Shown here: piece by piece, positions 23,403-25,833 of the stretch
Numbering within the stretch: the stretch's first letter is position 1
Layout of the letters: every line of letters begins with the position of its first letter
Source: Peptococcaceae bacterium UBA2264
GTDB taxonomy: Bacteria > Bacillota > Desulfitobacteriia > Desulfitobacteriales > Desulfitobacteriaceae
DNA: 25,833 nt
NCBI GenBank assembly: GCA_002347475.1
Contig: DDXI01000151.1
Coordinates: 1-25,833 of the forward strand
Direction of reading: 5' to 3'
The notes under the pieces: generated by a model
Database searches by the model: none
What the model saw: the letters and a program-made list of their open reading frames with translations, nothing else
Told to the model about the DNA's origin: nothing
Position numbers and translations under genes: made by a program

Positions 23403-25373
23403 TCAGGCTCCCTGCCCGTATTGCTTCTGGGTATATTCATTGAATTTATTATAAAGGTCTGCAGCAAACTGGTAATAATCGGTTGTGTCATCCCGGTGGG
23501 CATTTTTAATCAGATCCTTAAACATTACAGCCGGATAACCGCCGCCGACAACATTGACCATCTTATTTTGCTGGTCATCATAGCCCATCCAGACTGCACA
23601 GGCATAGATGGGGGTGACCCCACAAAACCATATATCCGTCAAGTCTTCAGTCGTCCCGGTTTTACCGGCAGTGGGGATTTTGGGCACTTTCGCCGAAGTT
23701 CCTGTTCCGGAGAGGACAACATTCCGCAGCATTTCGTTCATCAAAGCGGCAGTTTCCTCCGTCATCACCCGCTGGGGTTTACGGGGGAATCTATAAATGG
23801 TAACCCCTTTGCTGTCAATAATCTTATCAATGAAATGAGGTTTGTAATACATTCCGGTGTTTCCAAAAGCGCAGTAGGCGCCAGCCATTTGGAGAGGTGT
23901 TACCCCCTTGGTTAACCCACCCAGAGCCAGGGAAGCGAGATTGAGATCATTTTCATCCGGACCGTCCACCAGGCTCAAACCCATAGCCTGACCGGTCTCA
24001 AAAGCGGTGCGGACACCAACCTTGTCCAAAAGTTGGACGGCATAAGTGTTTACGGAATGCTTAAGAGCAGTCCGCATACTTATATAACCGCGATACCTGC
24101 TGTCAAAGTTCTTTGGCGTCCAAGTCCCGCTGGACCCCGGATAGGATATCGGGGCATCCCTGAGACTGGTAGAGGGTGAGATACCTTTCTCCAGGGCTGG
24201 AGTGTAAACAGTAATAGGCTTAATGGCTGAACCAGGCTGCCTGTAGAGGCTGGTAGCCCGGTTTAACCCGCGTTGCTTCAGATACTCCCTGCCCCCGATG
24301 ACAGCTTTAACCTCCCCGCTTTCATGTTCAAGTAAAGCCATTGCCACCTGGACTTTTTGGCCTTCTATGTTTCCTGGCGGAAAGTTGTCTGCATTTTGAC
24401 AATATTCTTCGGCGTAAGCCTGCAAAGTCAGATCAATAGTGGTATGGATTTTCAGACCAGCAGTATAGACCGCATTTTCCGAATCTTCATAGCCGGGGAT
24501 ACCTGCCAGGATCTGAACAGCTTCTTCAATAACTGCATCCTTGAAATAGCCATATTGGGTGTTCGCAGGCGGAGTATTAACTAATTGAAGAGGAGTTTCG
24601 GCAGCCACTTTGGCTGCAGCCTCATCAAGATAACCTGCATTTACCATGCTCTCCAGGACAAGTTTCCGGCGTTCCAGGGCCTTATCCGGATTAAGAAACG
24701 GGTTATAGTTGTTGGGGCTCTGCACCAGCCCGGCAATCAGGGCCGCTTCCGGCAGACTTAGCTGACTGACATCCTTACCAAAATAAGTTTTGGCGGCAGC
24801 TTGTACGCCATAAGCTCCTGCTCCAAAGTAGACTTTATTCAGGTACATTACCAAAATCTCGTCTTTGGCATAGTTTCTTTCCAGTTGAAAAGCCATCATT
24901 ATCTCCCGGAGCTTTCTCTCCAGCTTTTTGTCGGCAGATAGATAAGTAATTCTGACCAATTGTTGGGTAATGGTGCTGGCACCCTGGGCAGTCAAATCAC
25001 CAGATTTAAGATTTGTATATGCAGCGCGGACAATCCCCAGAATATTGATGCCGTGGTGCTGGTAGAAGTCCCTGTCCTCAGTAGCAATAAAGGCTTCCAC
25101 CAATTGCCCCGGAACTGTTGCCAGTTTGACATCAGTACGATTCTCCCCGGCATGCAGGGTTGCTAATACCTCTTCATCCTGAGTATAAAGCAAGGTATTA
25201 TTGGCTCCATATAATCTTTCCGGATCAAAAGCCGGCATGCCTATTGCAGCATAACCAAATAAACCCATTACAGATATTAACCCAACCAGCACAGCCAGAA
25301 TAATTACCCAAAATATTATCTTGAGTATATTTCTTTTTGTAAAATTGAACTTGATCTTCTTGTTTGTAGTCAT
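23403..25373 (-). CDS. bifunctional class A penicillin-binding protein (PBP1A type)
   Basis: The 656-residue protein has a basic cytoplasmic N-terminus and one membrane anchor (about 17-42). A glycosyltransferase 51 domain follows (about 70-240) with ATEDRDFYQHHG (catalytic Glu99), the GASTITQQLVR block, and KDEILVMYLNKVYFGAGAYGV. The transpeptidase domain has the acyl-serine motif SAIK (Ser382, Lys385), SVN (Ser440) and KTGT (Lys571). It polymerises lipid II and crosslinks peptidoglycan outside the membrane. The protein ends soon after the transpeptidase core with no long Pro/Ser tail, which is shorter than many Clostridia PBP1A proteins (often 700 or more). The ATG at 25373 has AGGAAAGG about ten to fifteen bases upstream. 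Confidence 0.95.
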   Translation of the reverse strand: MTTNKKIKFNFTKRNILKIIFWVIILAVLVGLISVMGLFGYAAIGMPAFDPERLYGANNTLLYTQDEEVLATLHAGENRTDVKLATVPGQLVEAFIATEDRDFYQHHGINILGIVRAAYTNLKSGDLTAQGASTITQQLVRITYLSADKKLERKLREIMMAFQLERNYAKDEILVMYLNKVYFGAGAYGVQAAAKTYFGKDVSQLSLPEAALIAGLVQSPNNYNPFLNPDKALERRKLVLESMVNAGYLDEAAAKVAAETPLQLVNTPPANTQYGYFKDAVIEEAVQILAGIPGYEDSENAVYTAGLKIHTTIDLTLQAYAEEYCQNADNFPPGNIEGQKVQVAMALLEHESGEVKAVIGGREYLKQRGLNRATSLYRQPGSAIKPITVYTPALEKGISPSTSLRDAPISYPGSSGTWTPKNFDSRYRGYISMRTALKHSVNTYAVQLLDKVGVRTAFETGQAMGLSLVDGPDENDLNLASLALGGLTKGVTPLQMAGAYCAFGNTGMYYKPHFIDKIIDSKGVTIYRFPRKPQRVMTEETAALMNEMLRNVVLSGTGTSAKVPKIPTAGKTGTTEDLTDIWFCGVTPIYACAVWMGYDDQQNKMVNVVGGGYPAVMFKDLIKNAHRDDTTDYYQFAADLYNKFNEYTQKQYGQGA

Positions 25374-25407
25374 TGTCTGTGACCTTTCCTGCGATGATCC
25401 TTAGTCA

Positions 25408-25436
25408 ATTATAGTACAAATCAACTATATTATACA
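25408..25436 (-). promoter_or_regulatory. possible promoter of the PBP gene
   Basis: A perfect TATAAT on the minus strand (25413-25408) lies about 35 bases before the ATG in an AT-rich stretch. The region 17 bases upstream has no good -35 box, so the call rests on the -10 alone. Confidence 0.35.
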
Positions 25437-25487
25437 AACAAAGGCCATTTCCTGCAGTATTTATCAGCTGCACCATAGGTGACGGGA

Positions 25488-25833
25488 TCATTCTTTATCC
25501 TTATCCGAGTACTTGATTGAGACATGTGTTGCATCACAAAATGGTTTGTTGGCAGACTCACCGCAACGGCAAAGAACATAGCGGTTTCTTACCTCATAGG
25601 TAGATCCCTCCGCAGATTCCAGTGGAATGTTACCTCTGACAAAAATTCCTCCGCTTACACCTTTTTCATAATCCTGAATGATAGAAATGGATGGTTCATA
25701 TGCAGGTTCCAGCGTTTTTCCACTTTTGTCTATGGCCTCCAATCTCCCCGCCGGACATTCACCGGCGCCCCGTATCACTTCTTTTCTGTTTTCTTCATCA
25801 TCCGATTTCTTGGTAAGTTCCCACACAGTTCCC
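25488..25833 (-). CDS. CDGSH iron-sulfur domain protein, 5' end outside the window
   Basis: The frame is open to the window edge, so the real start lies beyond 25833; a GTG at 25826 is not a credible start because relatives continue upstream. The visible 115 residues end with a CDGSH-type 2Fe-2S binding motif, CRCGESANKPFCDATH (C-x-C-x2-S-x3-K-P-F-C-D-x2-H), the three-cysteine one-histidine ligand set. Before it is GECPAGRLEAIDKSGKTLEPAYEPSISIIQDYEKGVSGGIFVRGNIPLESAEG, typical of the longer CDGSH proteins of about 210 residues that carry an additional iron-sulfur related N-terminal half. The natural role is unclear; such proteins are thought to handle iron-sulfur clusters or electrons. Confidence 0.9.
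   Translation of the reverse strand, partial: GTVWELTKKSDDEENRKEVIRGAGECPAGRLEAIDKSGKTLEPAYEPSISIIQDYEKGVSGGIFVRGNIPLESAEGSTYEVRNRYVLCRCGESANKPFCDATHVSIKYSDKDKE

Noticed and set aside
23400..23915. 171-codon plus-strand frame
   Set aside because: Antisense to the transpeptidase part of the PBP gene; it only continues the frame of the truncated XRE fragment by chance.

Overview
The window looks like a chromosomal segment of an anaerobic Gram-positive Clostridia, probably Peptococcaceae-like (Desulfitobacterium/Dehalobacter type). This is inferred from the strong GGAGG-type ribosome binding sites, TTG/GTG starts, an XpaC/TelA-type operon, a lone anaerobic cobalamin-pathway reductase under B12 riboswitch control, and a class A PBP with a short tail. 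No phage, insertion sequence, CRISPR array, tRNA or rRNA was seen.

Layout. 1-570 has no convincing gene. 571-1155 is a SRAP/YedK-type DNA-protein crosslink protein. 1252-2091 (-) is a methyltransferase gene split by one in-frame TAA. 2419-6083 (+) is a three-gene operon: a small membrane protein (XpaC-like), a membrane-anchored solute-binding-like domain fused to a VWA domain, and TelA. 6199-6834 (-) is a Sel1-repeat protein.

The most notable part is 7307-15523, all on the minus strand. In transcription order it holds an extended -10 promoter, a cobalamin riboswitch, an intrinsic terminator, cbiJ/cobK, a second cobalamin riboswitch, a second terminator, a DUF2162 membrane protein with a CPFC motif, an ExbB/TolQ/MotA-type channel protein, a DUF2149 protein that looks like a minimal ExbD, and a 1682-residue CobN-like chelatase subunit. 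The CobN-like protein has a signal peptide, three BIG2 domains and a C-terminal membrane anchor. The layout suggests a B12-repressed machine at the outer face of the membrane in which a CobN-type protein is paired with a proton-driven ExbB/ExbD-like motor instead of the usual cytoplasmic AAA+ ATPase subunits. That coupling is inference.

15760-18000 (+) is a UvrD/PcrA-type helicase. It converges on a short minus-strand operon of a DUF2238-like membrane protein and a YdeI-family protein. 19584-19995 (-) holds two small overlapping hypothetical ORFs. 20210-23400 is a worn region: a Mut7-C RNase gene with three lesions, an arsenate reductase lacking its catalytic N-terminus, intact GNAT and Nudix genes, a 59-codon helix-turn-helix gene with its own terminator, and a fragment of an XRE regulator. 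23403-25373 (-) is a bifunctional penicillin-binding protein, and the window ends inside a CDGSH iron-sulfur protein gene (-).
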